Source: Patescibacteria group bacterium
Lineage (GTDB): Bacteria > Patescibacteriota > Saccharimonadia > Saccharimonadales > CAIOMD01
Direction: 5' to 3'
DNA: 6,264 nucleotides
NCBI GenBank assembly: GCA_030917025.1
Contig: JAUPVN010000028.1
Location: forward strand, 1-6,264
Numbering within the stretch: the first letter of the stretch is position 1; every line of letters starts with the position of its first letter. Shown piece after piece: positions 1 through 4,825 of this stretch. The notes beneath the pieces were generated by a model that saw only the letters and a program-made list of their open reading frames with translations, did not search any database and was not told where the DNA came from. The position numbers and the translations under genes were made by a program.

Positions 1-104
1 AATTGTTTAACAGCATCTAGTATTATTTTGTTGTAACTATTTGTTTTACTGCTGTAATCAATGTTCCAAATTGTGCCAAGAGCCTTAAAGCCAAGTCTAC
101 CCAT
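1..104 (-). CDS. ApbE-like FAD:protein FMN transferase, N-terminal fragment (cut by left edge)
   Basis: Only the first 34 codons are visible; the gene continues beyond position 1. The translation begins MGRLGFKALGTIWNIDYSSK and continues into a helix-like stretch (NKIILDAVKQ). The 'F-x-A-L-G-T-x-W-x-I' start followed by a helix resembles the N-terminus of ApbE enzymes, which use FAD to attach FMN to a Thr or Ser of FMN-binding-domain proteins. The ATG lies inside the end of the upstream gene (ATGGGTAG, 8-base overlap), with no clear ribosome binding site, so translational coupling is likely. The gene upstream encodes an FMN-binding-like domain, exactly the substrate class expected for ApbE, and this strengthens the call. 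The catalytic region is outside the window, so activity cannot be judged. With so few residues, another protein with a similar start remains possible. Confidence 0.68.
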   Translation of the reverse strand, partial: MGRLGFKALGTIWNIDYSSKTNSYNKIILDAVKQ

Positions 105-600
105 TAATTTCTGTGTTAATCTGGTTTAATGCATCGTAAAATGCATCGCTTGTTAAGCTTGCGCCAGCAATAATGCTTGGTTCTACGTTAGCTATTTTTT
201 TGCCAATTATCACGCCAGATAGCTCTGCGTTAAAATCTTCTACATAAATTGCAGATTCTTTGTCTCTTGGGTTTAAAACATGGCTAGTAGAAACTGCAGT
301 TATTGTGCCTGTGTCATCTAGTGTTAATTTAACCGTTATGTCGTTGTTAAATTTTGGTACTACATAAGATACTGTTTTGGTGTATTCACTTTCGGTTTTT
401 TTAGGCTCTGCTACGGCCGTATTGGTGGGTTGAGCGCTAGTGTTATTAGCTGTTTCTGTAGTGTTTTGTTGAGTTGTTTGAGCAACTGCGTCTTCTTTTG
501 TTATTGGCTTAAATATAAAAACGTATGAGCCAACTGCTATAAAACTAATTATTATAAATGCACCTATTATTTTTGGGGTTGTGTTGTTGTTGCTAGACAT
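97..600 (-). CDS. Membrane-anchored FMN-binding-domain protein (likely flavinylation substrate)
   Basis: This 167-aa protein has a short polar N-terminus, one hydrophobic segment (about residues 10-30), a Thr/Asn/Gln-rich low-complexity linker (about 38-68) and a C-terminal domain (about 75-165). The linker suggests that the C-terminal domain lies outside the cytoplasm, tethered by an uncleaved anchor. The domain pattern fits the FMN_bind family: alternating strands (DITVKLTLDDTGTITAV), 'VIIGKKIANVE', then AGASLTSDAFYDAL (residues 145-158). In NqrC/RnfG-type proteins the equivalent motif is SGAT-x-T-S, and FMN is attached to its Thr. Here Ser148 occupies that place, and the usual preceding Asp and Ser are Ser142 and Ala145, so the motif is a variant. 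The overlapping downstream ApbE-like gene supports flavinylation at Ser148. The start is the only suitable ATG; no Shine-Dalgarno site is well placed. The protein probably carries electrons to an unknown partner. Confidence 0.78.
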   Translation of the reverse strand: MSSNNNTTPKIIGAFIIISFIAVGSYVFIFKPITKEDAVAQTTQQNTTETANNTSAQPTNTAVAEPKKTESEYTKTVSYVVPKFNNDITVKLTLDDTGTITAVSTSHVLNPRDKESAIYVEDFNAELSGVIIGKKIANVEPSIIAGASLTSDAFYDALNQINTEING

Positions 601-620
601 AATGTATATTAATTTAACAT

Positions 621-1274
621 TTAATCCTGAGAATTAACTGATTTTTTAGGTATTAATAAACTTATTAGTTCTTTTTGTGATGATACAACGTTTTTATTTA
701 TACTGCGCAGGGCATCGCCATCGCTAAAACCCCAATCAACAGAAATTACATCTATACCAGCTTTATGAGAGGCTTCTACATCTCTCATTTCGTCTCCTAT
801 ATATATGCAGTTAGATTTTGTAAGATGTTCTTTTTTGATTAATTTGTTAATTGCTTTTGCTTTAGATAACAGCCCAGCATTACCATAAACATTGCTAAAA
901 TATTTAGTCATTTGATGTTTTTGCAAAAATATATTAATTGCTTTAGCATCGTTACTACTTAAAATGTACATGATATATCCATTATCGTGTAATGTGCTAA
1001 TAGTTTGCTCCATACCGTTAAAAGGTTTAACAAACTCTATTTTTTTAGATAATTGCTTTCGGCCCTTAAGTACCAAAAAGGGTAATTTCCAGCGTTTTAT
1101 GTTGAGCTTTTTAATTATCTGGGGCATTGTCATTTTTTTAAGAGCCTTAATATTACTTGTTGTTACATCGTATTTATTGTCTGTAATTAAATTAAGAGTT
1201 TGCAAAAATATTTTAAAGCTATCGGCAATAGTGCCATCAAAATCAAAAATTAATACTTTTTTTTGCTTTGCCAT
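621..1274 (-). CDS. HAD-superfamily hydrolase, phosphoglycolate-phosphatase-like
   Basis: This 217-aa cytosolic protein has all the HAD phosphatase motifs. Motif I is DFDGT at residues 11-15, with nucleophile Asp11 and acid/base Asp13. Motif II is YILSSND at 103-109, with Ser105 or Ser106 binding phosphate. The motif III lysine is in LLSKAKAI (Lys138 or Lys140). Motif IV is GDEMRDVEAS at 160-169, with Asp161 and Asp165 for magnesium. The helical cap lies between motifs I and II (about 20-85), as in the Gph/PGP-like subfamily of about 200-220 aa. The substrate cannot be read from the sequence; a small phosphorylated metabolite is expected. It is first in a minus-strand operon with the FMN-binding protein, 20 bases downstream, but no metabolic link to flavin is evident. 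An extended -10 box ends six bases before the ATG, so the mRNA may be leaderless. Confidence 0.88.
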   Translation of the reverse strand: MAKQKKVLIFDFDGTIADSFKIFLQTLNLITDNKYDVTTSNIKALKKMTMPQIIKKLNIKRWKLPFLVLKGRKQLSKKIEFVKPFNGMEQTISTLHDNGYIMYILSSNDAKAINIFLQKHQMTKYFSNVYGNAGLLSKAKAINKLIKKEHLTKSNCIYIGDEMRDVEASHKAGIDVISVDWGFSDGDALRSINKNVVSSQKELISLLIPKKSVNSQD

Positions 1275-1280
1275 ACTTTA

Positions 1281-1289
1281 ATAATAACA
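1281..1289 (-). promoter_or_regulatory. Extended -10 promoter of the HAD/FMN-binding/ApbE operon, probably leaderless
   Basis: Read on the minus strand, TGTTATTAT (TG at 1289-1288, TATTAT at 1286-1281) is an extended -10 element. Six bases separate it from the ATG at 1274, so transcription would begin at or next to the start codon. No convincing -35 box is seen at 17 bases; TTACTA at 1311-1306 has a 19-base spacer. An AGGAG further upstream (about 25 bases from the ATG) is too distant to act as a ribosome binding site. Confidence 0.45.
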
Positions 1290-1322
1290 GATAGTTAAAC
1301 TCCTATAGTAAAGATACTGGGG

Positions 1323-1331
1323 TGTTATAAT
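1323..1331 (+). promoter_or_regulatory. Extended -10 promoter of the Nudix gene
   Basis: TGTTATAAT combines the TG extension (1323-1324) with a perfect TATAAT (1326-1331). Transcription would start near 1338 and leave a leader of about 22 bases before the ATG at 1361. No good -35 box is visible, which is tolerated at extended -10 promoters. The leader holds only a weak purine run (AAAGAAAG, 1343-1350) as a possible ribosome binding site. The divergent HAD operon promoter lies about 35 bases away on the other strand. Confidence 0.6.
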
Positions 1332-1360
1332 TAATATTAAATAAAGAAAGTTATTACATT

Positions 1361-1837
1361 ATGTTAAAAAATTATCCAAAACAATATATGGCTAGCAAAA
1401 ACAGCCCTTATCATATAACATCTGGTGCGGTAGTTTATCGTATTAGTAACAAAAATATAGAATTTTTGCTGTTGGTTAGAAAAGAGCAGTGTGGTAATAC
1501 TTATCATCTGCCAAAAGGGACCGTTTTTCTAGGCGAGTCCCTAGAAGATGCCGCTAAAAGAGAGGTTTTAGAAGAAACCGGAGCTTTAGTAGATTTACAA
1601 ACCTATATAGGCGCAGTAACTAAACAATTTAATTATAAAGATTGTAATTACGATAAAACATCACATTATTTTGTAGCTAAATTTGTTAAATTTGTAGCCA
1701 AGCATGATTCCGAACATGATGATATTATTTGGGCCAATGCCAATAAAGCAATAGAACTATTAAACAAATCCCCCAAATCAGAAGCCCTTTTTGTAGAACG
1801 AACAGTAAATTTTGTTGCTGGTGTTACAAATAGTTAA
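1361..1837 (+). CDS. Nudix hydrolase (MutT/diadenosine-polyphosphatase-like)
   Basis: This 158-aa protein carries a complete Nudix box, G-x5-E-x7-R-E-U-x-E-E-x-G, with Gly53, Glu59, Arg67, Glu68, Glu71, Glu72 and Gly74. The glutamates bind the magnesium used to cleave nucleoside diphosphate linkages. The segment before the box (SGAVVYRI at 21-28, FLLLVRKE at 35-42, TYHLPKG at 47-53) matches the usual first strands of the fold. The LPKG sequence and short length recall Ap4A hydrolases and general house-cleaning Nudix enzymes, but the box alone does not define the substrate. The likely role is cytosolic removal of damaged or signalling nucleotides. The first ATG is used here; a second in-frame ATG at 1388 is equally compatible with the fold. 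The stop codon overlaps the stop of the convergent gene by four bases (TTAA). Confidence 0.9.
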   Translation: MLKNYPKQYMASKNSPYHITSGAVVYRISNKNIEFLLLVRKEQCGNTYHLPKGTVFLGESLEDAAKREVLEETGALVDLQTYIGAVTKQFNYKDCNYDKTSHYFVAKFVKFVAKHDSEHDDIIWANANKAIELLNKSPKSEALFVERTVNFVAGVTNS

Positions 1838-1848
1838 GCTGCTATTTG
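1827..1848. terminator. Inverted repeat at a convergent gene junction, possible two-way terminator
   Basis: CAAATAG (1827-1833) and CTATTTG (1842-1848) form a perfect 7-bp stem with an 8-base loop. The loop contains the overlapping stop codons of the Nudix gene and the convergent orphan gene. Neither side is followed by a clear T-run, and the stem is mostly A/T, so termination would be weak. There is no other terminator candidate between these two genes. Confidence 0.3.
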
Positions 1849-2277
1849 CTCTTTACTAGCTCGTGGTTGTATTGTTGTAGGGTTAACTAATTCTGGTTCT
1901 GGTCCTTCAGTATATGCGTATAATCTTGCTAGATTGCCCACACTAGCACCTACCTGTGTTATTTGTTCTGGTGAAAGAGGCGGCTTAACCTGTAGCCTGT
2001 CTGGTATGCCGTTTGTACTTGCATTTTGTACAGATACTATCTGGATAGCATCTGTATCGCCTGTTAGCTTAGTGGGCTTGGCATCATCATTGGGTTGGTC
2101 AAGCCTGATGCCCATTTTTTTAAGAGCCTCAATAATTGTGTCTTGGACAGCTTTGGTTGTTGTTAGTGAGCGTGTAAACTCTGTTGTTTCCTCTTCTCTC
2201 GTTCTAACAAATACTGCACCTTCCTGTTCTGCGGGGATGCGTGTACTGCTTGAGATGTCACTTATGGTTTCAGCCAT
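1834..2277 (-). CDS. Uncharacterised 147-aa protein, third of the small-protein cluster
   Basis: I do not recognise a family. The protein is hydrophilic, has no cysteine, no signal peptide and no membrane segment, so it is probably cytosolic. A polar N-terminus (1-38) leads to a likely helix (about 40-56, TKAVQDTIIEALKKMG), a Pro/Asp-rich linker (60-75), a possible strand (78-84, AIQIVSV), a second helix after 'LSPEQ' (about 102-121) and a Pro-rich tail. The ATG at 2277 is well supported by GAAAGGA, placed with the same spacing as in the two upstream genes of the cluster. It follows the 146-aa gene by 110 bases and has its own leader, which is homologous to that of the first cluster gene, so it probably has its own promoter under shared control. 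A reading frame on the opposite strand (1934-2317) is judged to be a shadow. Confidence 0.8.
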   Translation of the reverse strand: MAETISDISSSTRIPAEQEGAVFVRTREEETTEFTRSLTTTKAVQDTIIEALKKMGIRLDQPNDDAKPTKLTGDTDAIQIVSVQNASTNGIPDRLQVKPPLSPEQITQVGASVGNLARLYAYTEGPEPELVNPTTIQPRASKEQIAA

Positions 2278-2365
2278 GGTTTTTCCTTTCGTTTGTTATC
2301 TATGGGTAATAGCATAGTTAGCCCGAGTATCTAATAATAGATCAAATGGTTGATATTTTATGACA
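2278..2365 (-). promoter_or_regulatory. Conserved leader/promoter element of the third cluster gene
   Basis: Read on the minus strand it begins TGTCATAAAATATCAACCAT (2365-2346) and ends at the start codon. It aligns without gaps over 88 bases to the leader of the first cluster gene (3286-3373), with about 55 identities by hand count. The best blocks are the first 20 bases (17 identical), a CTAACTAT-x-CTA block about 25 bases further on, and the GAAAGGAAA ribosome binding site. TATTAT at 2339-2334 is a plausible -10 box. TCA steps ten bases apart within the first block could suit a regulator contacting one face of the DNA. Confidence 0.6.
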
Positions 2366-2387
2366 CCAAAATATAATTATCTTTAAT

Positions 2388-2828
2388 TTAAATATTTAGG
2401 TATTTAGCATTTGCTGTTGCAACTATATCTTGTAAATTTGGGTCTTGTAATTGACGTTCTACATAATATTTAACCATTATGTTTATAGCTTCTTGCCAGC
2501 TATACCCATATCTGTTAGTAAAATAAGCAATTTTTTCTAATTGCATAGGGTCTAGGGCGACTACGTGTTTGGGTATGGTAGCTTCTGGTTGCTGGCCCGG
2601 GATCAATGGTAGCGCTGGTTTGTCATCTAAGGGGTAAGTATCAATTGCATGCCTAATCATGTCTGCTAAGCTTGTTTCAGCACTTGTACTATCATCTATC
2701 ATAAGTAAAAAGGTCAATACATCTAATAGTTTTGGGTCTAGCGTGAATTTAAAATCATTAGGTTTTTCGCCTCCTTGAGGTACCCTTAAATGTGGTTGTG
2801 GTGGTGTTGAGCCAAAAGCTTCTGTCAT
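2388..2828 (-). CDS. Uncharacterised 146-aa protein with two ribbon-helix-helix-like segments
   Basis: There is no firm family match. After a Pro-rich N-terminus (1-22), two segments share one pattern: a short strand, 'LDP', then two helices. The first is about residues 26-67 (FKFTLDPKLLDVL through SLADMIRHAIDTYPL), the second about 88-124 (HVVALDPMQLEKIAYFTNRYGYS, helix WQEAINIMVKYYVE). This resembles the ribbon-helix-helix DNA-binding fold, which normally needs two chains; two copies in one chain could form the unit alone. The resemblance was judged by eye, and the second strand lacks the polar residues expected to contact DNA, so DNA binding is a hypothesis. There is no cysteine, signal peptide or membrane segment. 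An AAAGGA ribosome binding site sits nine bases before the ATG and fixes the start. It is 73 bases downstream of the first cluster gene. Confidence 0.8.
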   Translation of the reverse strand: MTEAFGSTPPQPHLRVPQGGEKPNDFKFTLDPKLLDVLTFLLMIDDSTSAETSLADMIRHAIDTYPLDDKPALPLIPGQQPEATIPKHVVALDPMQLEKIAYFTNRYGYSWQEAINIMVKYYVERQLQDPNLQDIVATANAKYLNI

Positions 2829-2872
2829 GTAATTTCCTTTCTTTTCATCACATAATTAAATATTTTTTGATA
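2829..2872 (-). promoter_or_regulatory. Shortened copy of the cluster leader, with strong ribosome binding site
   Basis: This 44-base leader looks like the 88-base leader of the first cluster gene with its middle removed. Its upstream edge (minus strand, 2876-2860) reads TTGGTATCAAAAAATAT and matches the third gene's TTGGTGTCATAAAATAT at 15 of 17 positions. Its downstream part (TAATTATGTGAT, then the purine block) matches the first gene's TAATCATGTCAC with a one-base indel. From 2845 to 2820 it is identical to the first gene, including the ribosome binding site and first codons. Confidence 0.55.
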
Positions 2873-2885
2873 CCAATTAATACAA
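2857..2885 (-). promoter_or_regulatory. Candidate promoter of the middle cluster gene
   Basis: On the minus strand TTGTAT (2885-2880) and TATTTA (2862-2857) are separated by 17 bases. Transcription would start near 2850 and give a leader of about 22 bases containing the AAAGGA ribosome binding site. Both hexamers are imperfect and the region is very AT-rich, so a chance match is possible. Confidence 0.35.
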
Positions 2886-2901
2886 TTTTATAAATTAATA
2901 A

Positions 2902-3285
2902 TTAGGCCTGTATGCTACGTAAATTTGGATACACGCTGTATATGTGTTCTTTTAAAGTATGTTTGTCTGTTAAGGCACTAGGGGGTAATTGTGCTAGAGC
3001 AAGAATATATAAAGCTCTATCGAATGTTGTGTTTGGATCTTCTAGGCTATCATAGTCTTTTATTCTTAATGCAAATAATAAATTTCGCCGAGGCTCATCC
3101 ATAACATAATCTTCTACAGTAACTCTGCCCTCAAAATCTAAAGGGTTTTCATTTTGAAAAAGAGTATTTGTTGGGTCGGTAGGTTTACTTTGGCCATCTA
3201 ATATTATTGCTCCAGCGCCCATCCCGCGACTCGCAACTAGTTTTAAGTGTTCTTCACTGTGAGGTAAATTTATTTTTTCTGTCAT
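2902..3285 (-). CDS. Uncharacterised 127-aa protein, first of the small-protein cluster
   Basis: I do not recognise a family. The protein has no cysteine, signal peptide or membrane segment and is probably cytosolic. A Gly-rich turn (GMGAGAIILDG, residues 21-31) is followed by an Asn/Pro/Thr linker, a charged middle part (50-68) and two or three likely helices (about 66-76, 86-100 and 108-118) with a hydrophobic core (LLFALRI, ALYILALAQL). The helical part has a faint likeness to the helices of the neighbouring 146-aa protein, but this is not enough to call homology. The start is fixed by AAAGGA nine bases upstream; the 26 bases from 3302 to 3277 are identical to those at the start of the next gene. 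It is divergent from the TrmB-like regulator, with 134 bases between them, and is the promoter-proximal gene of the cluster. Confidence 0.8.
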   Translation of the reverse strand: MTEKINLPHSEEHLKLVASRGMGAGAIILDGQSKPTDPTNTLFQNENPLDFEGRVTVEDYVMDEPRRNLLFALRIKDYDSLEDPNTTFDRALYILALAQLPPSALTDKHTLKEHIYSVYPNLRSIQA

Positions 3286-3373
3286 GTAATTTCCTTTCTT
3301 TTTAGTGACATGATTAGTAGAATAGTTAGTATTTTTTGTATTTAATATATAATATGGTTGATTATTTTTGACA
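3286..3373 (-). promoter_or_regulatory. Conserved leader/operator candidate of the first cluster gene
   Basis: Read on the minus strand it begins TGTCAAAAATAATCAACCAT (3373-3354); 17 of these 20 bases recur at the same distance (88 bases) from the start of the third cluster gene. Further shared blocks are CTAACTAT-x-CTA and the GAAAGGAAA ribosome binding site. TATTAA or TATATT just after the motif could be a -10 box. The motif holds TCAA twice, ten bases apart. It lies between this gene and the divergent TrmB-like regulator, so it is a reasonable candidate binding site for that protein; this is inference. Confidence 0.6.
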
Positions 3374-3381
3374 TTTTTTTG

Positions 3382-3410
3382 TTTACTAATAAATATTTAA
3401 CAGATATAAT
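3382..3410 (+). promoter_or_regulatory. Candidate promoter of the TrmB-like regulator
   Basis: TTTACT (3382-3387) and a perfect TATAAT (3405-3410) are 17 bases apart. Transcription would start near 3417, only about three bases before the ATG at 3420, which implies a nearly leaderless mRNA. In that case AGAGG (3411-3415), which looks like a ribosome binding site, would not be in the transcript. A TTGACA upstream (3368-3373) has no good partner at 17 bases but could drive a longer transcript that includes AGAGG. It overlaps the shared leader motif of the opposite strand. Confidence 0.45.
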
Positions 3411-3419
3411 AGAGGTAAT

Positions 3420-4163
3420 ATGTTTGATTTTACAGAAATTGGGTTATCTACCCGTGACAAAAGAGTTTACGAAGCTTTATTGCAAAACCAGCAAAGCTCT
3501 TTGCGTAAAATTGCAGAAATAACAAGCATCAACAGGGGCAGTGTTTACGAATCTATTAAACAACTAGTTAAAGTGGGGCTGGTTGGGTCTATAGAAAACG
3601 GTAAACGTAGTTATTACATCGCTAGTGACCCGGCCATAGTGATCGAGCTGCTTAAAGAACGGCAACGCAAAGCCAAGTTGGCAGAGAACAGTGCTAGTTT
3701 GTATATATCGCAACTGTCTAAGCCAAAAATTACTAGCCAAGTAGATATACCTTTTGCTGCTTATTACGAAGACCATGAGGGTATTGCGGCAATTTTAAGA
3801 GATGTTATTGCCACCACCAAAGCCCTAGATACAAAGTTTTATAGGGTAATATCTACCAAAAGGGTTAGGGGCTATTTGTATCAGAACTTTCCCAGTTTTA
3901 ACAGAAGGCGTGTTCAAGAACAAATTAAGGTTAATGTAATTGCAGTAGGTTCTGGCGGTAAGGTCCACGATTTATCTGAGCGCAAATGGTTAGAATCTAA
4001 CAGGCAGCAGGGCCCAAATTGTTACACACTAATTTATGGTAATAAAACTGCCTTTATTTCTATAGATGAAAGCAATTATTTAACCGGAATAGTTATAGAT
4101 AATGCCGGAGTAACTAATTTACAAAAAGAACTTTTTGATCATATGTGGGCCATACTTTTGTAG
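3420..4163 (+). CDS. TrmB-like winged-helix transcriptional regulator
   Basis: This 247-aa protein starts with a winged helix-turn-helix domain (about 5-70). Its helices run through 'STRDKRVYEALL', 'SLRKIAEIT' and the recognition helix 'NRGSVYESIKQLVKVGL', followed by the wing (GSIENGKRSYYIAS). This order and wording match the TrmB family N-terminus. A charged helix (about 72-100) leads to a C-terminal domain (about 108-247) with 'FAAYYEDHEGIAAILRDVI' and a repeating strand pattern (VNVIAVG, NCYTLIYGNKTAFISI, LTGIVIDN). The domain is of the kind that senses a ligand in TrmB relatives; its ligand is unknown and no sugar-transport gene is nearby. It is divergent from the three-gene small-protein cluster and is the obvious candidate for its regulator, and perhaps for its own control. 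AGAGG lies four bases before the ATG. Confidence 0.85.
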   Translation: MFDFTEIGLSTRDKRVYEALLQNQQSSLRKIAEITSINRGSVYESIKQLVKVGLVGSIENGKRSYYIASDPAIVIELLKERQRKAKLAENSASLYISQLSKPKITSQVDIPFAAYYEDHEGIAAILRDVIATTKALDTKFYRVISTKRVRGYLYQNFPSFNRRRVQEQIKVNVIAVGSGGKVHDLSERKWLESNRQQGPNCYTLIYGNKTAFISIDESNYLTGIVIDNAGVTNLQKELFDHMWAILL

Positions 4164-4175
4164 CTTTAAAGATGG

Positions 4176-4190
4176 TTAGCAATACGCTAA
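4176..4190 (+). terminator. Short inverted repeat after the regulator gene
   Basis: TTAGC (4176-4180) and GCTAA (4186-4190) make a 5-bp stem with a 5-base loop, 13 bases after the regulator's stop. No T-run follows, so it would be a poor intrinsic terminator. It ends two bases before the -35 box of the next gene, so it could instead be a small operator. Confidence 0.25.
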
Positions 4191-4192
4191 TG

Positions 4193-4221
4193 TTGTAAAA
4201 AGTTTATAATTGTGATATAAT
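4193..4221 (+). promoter_or_regulatory. Strong promoter of the membrane-anchored protein, leaderless start
   Basis: TTGTAA (4193-4198), a 17-base spacer and TATAAT (4216-4221) with TG extension (4213-4214) form a near-consensus sigma-70-type promoter. Seven bases separate the -10 box from the ATG at 4229, so the transcript should begin at or beside that ATG. This rules against the in-frame GTG at 4223, which would not be transcribed, as the start codon. Confidence 0.7.
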
Positions 4222-4228
4222 AGTGTAC

Positions 4229-4825
4229 ATGGAGTACAGGACTATCCGCACTATTAGAATAATTTTGGTTATTGTATTTATTTTTTTGGCAATATTGCTA
4301 ATTGTTTGGTTATTTAGACCCAAGCCAAAAGAAGACCAAAATTCATCTCAACAGCAAACTCAGCAAGAAGAGCAGGTTCAGCAAGAGCAGCAGTTAAACA
4401 CGGTAAGATACATCCAGCGTGGCAATATTACAGCGCCAGAAGAACATTACAGAATAGAGATAACAATAAGTGCCTCTGCAAGACGAGTAGATGTGTTTAA
4501 GGGCTATGATAAGCCTGCAGAGCGATCAGAGGTTTTAACAAATACTCAAGCTTCTTACGATCAGTTTTATGCAGGGCTTAAAACCACAGGGTTTTTTAAT
4601 ACTCGCGAACCCGATGTAGTAGTAGATGCAGAAGGGGCTTGCCCCTTAGGGATACAATATTGGTTTGTAGGCGGTAAAGATATTGCAGTGCCATCTTTAA
4701 AGTCTTGGACAGTCAGCTGTAGTAGCAAACAAGGTACTTTTGCCGGTAATAGAAGCACTGTTCATACAATGTTTACTAATCAAATACCCACCTATAGCAA
4801 ATTTGTGCAAGGTGTTAGCCTTTAG
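4229..4825 (+). CDS. Membrane-anchored extracytoplasmic protein of unknown function
   Basis: Starting at the ATG, this is a 198-aa protein. It has a short Arg-rich cytoplasmic end (EYRTIRTIR), one hydrophobic segment (about residues 11-29, ILVIVFIFLAILLIVWLF), a Gln/Glu-rich linker (about 37-57) and a C-terminal domain (about 60-198). Positive charges before the helix and the spacer after it suggest that the domain faces outward. No lipoprotein cysteine is present. The domain has two cysteines (Cys138 and Cys164) that could form a disulfide and a strand-rich pattern (HYRIEITISASARRVDVF, GIQYWFVGG, SWTVSCSS). I do not recognise the family. An in-frame GTG at 4223 would add two residues, but promoter placement favours the ATG; no ribosome binding site exists. 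The gene converges on, and overlaps by 11 bases, the 320-aa gene. Confidence 0.82.
   Translation: MEYRTIRTIRIILVIVFIFLAILLIVWLFRPKPKEDQNSSQQQTQQEEQVQQEQQLNTVRYIQRGNITAPEEHYRIEITISASARRVDVFKGYDKPAERSEVLTNTQASYDQFYAGLKTTGFFNTREPDVVVDAEGACPLGIQYWFVGGKDIAVPSLKSWTVSCSSKQGTFAGNRSTVHTMFTNQIPTYSKFVQGVSL

Noticed and set aside
964..1281. Open frame of 105 codons on the plus strand
   Set aside because: It lies wholly opposite the HAD phosphatase, whose catalytic motifs are intact; its translation shows no domain.
1934..2317. Open frame of 127 codons on the plus strand
   Set aside because: It is antisense to the third cluster gene, which has a strong ribosome binding site and conserved leader. The Cys/Ser/Leu-rich translation is typical of a shadow frame.
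2313..2330. CTATG/CATAG hairpin in the third cluster gene's leader as a riboswitch
   Set aside because: It is a 5-bp stem only, and the pairing is not kept in the homologous leader of the first gene.
3368..3373. TTGACA as the -35 box of the regulator gene
   Set aside because: No convincing -10 hexamer lies 16-18 bases downstream; the bases are also part of the cluster leader motif read on the other strand.
3564..3776. Open frame of 70 codons on the minus strand
   Set aside because: It is antisense to the winged-helix part of the TrmB-like regulator and shows no start signal.
4223..4228. GTG start two codons before the ATG at 4229
   Set aside because: It lies between the -10 box and the expected transcription start, so it should not be in the mRNA.
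4567..4758. Open frame of 63 codons on the minus strand
   Set aside because: It is antisense to the extracytoplasmic domain of the membrane-anchored protein and has no supporting signal.
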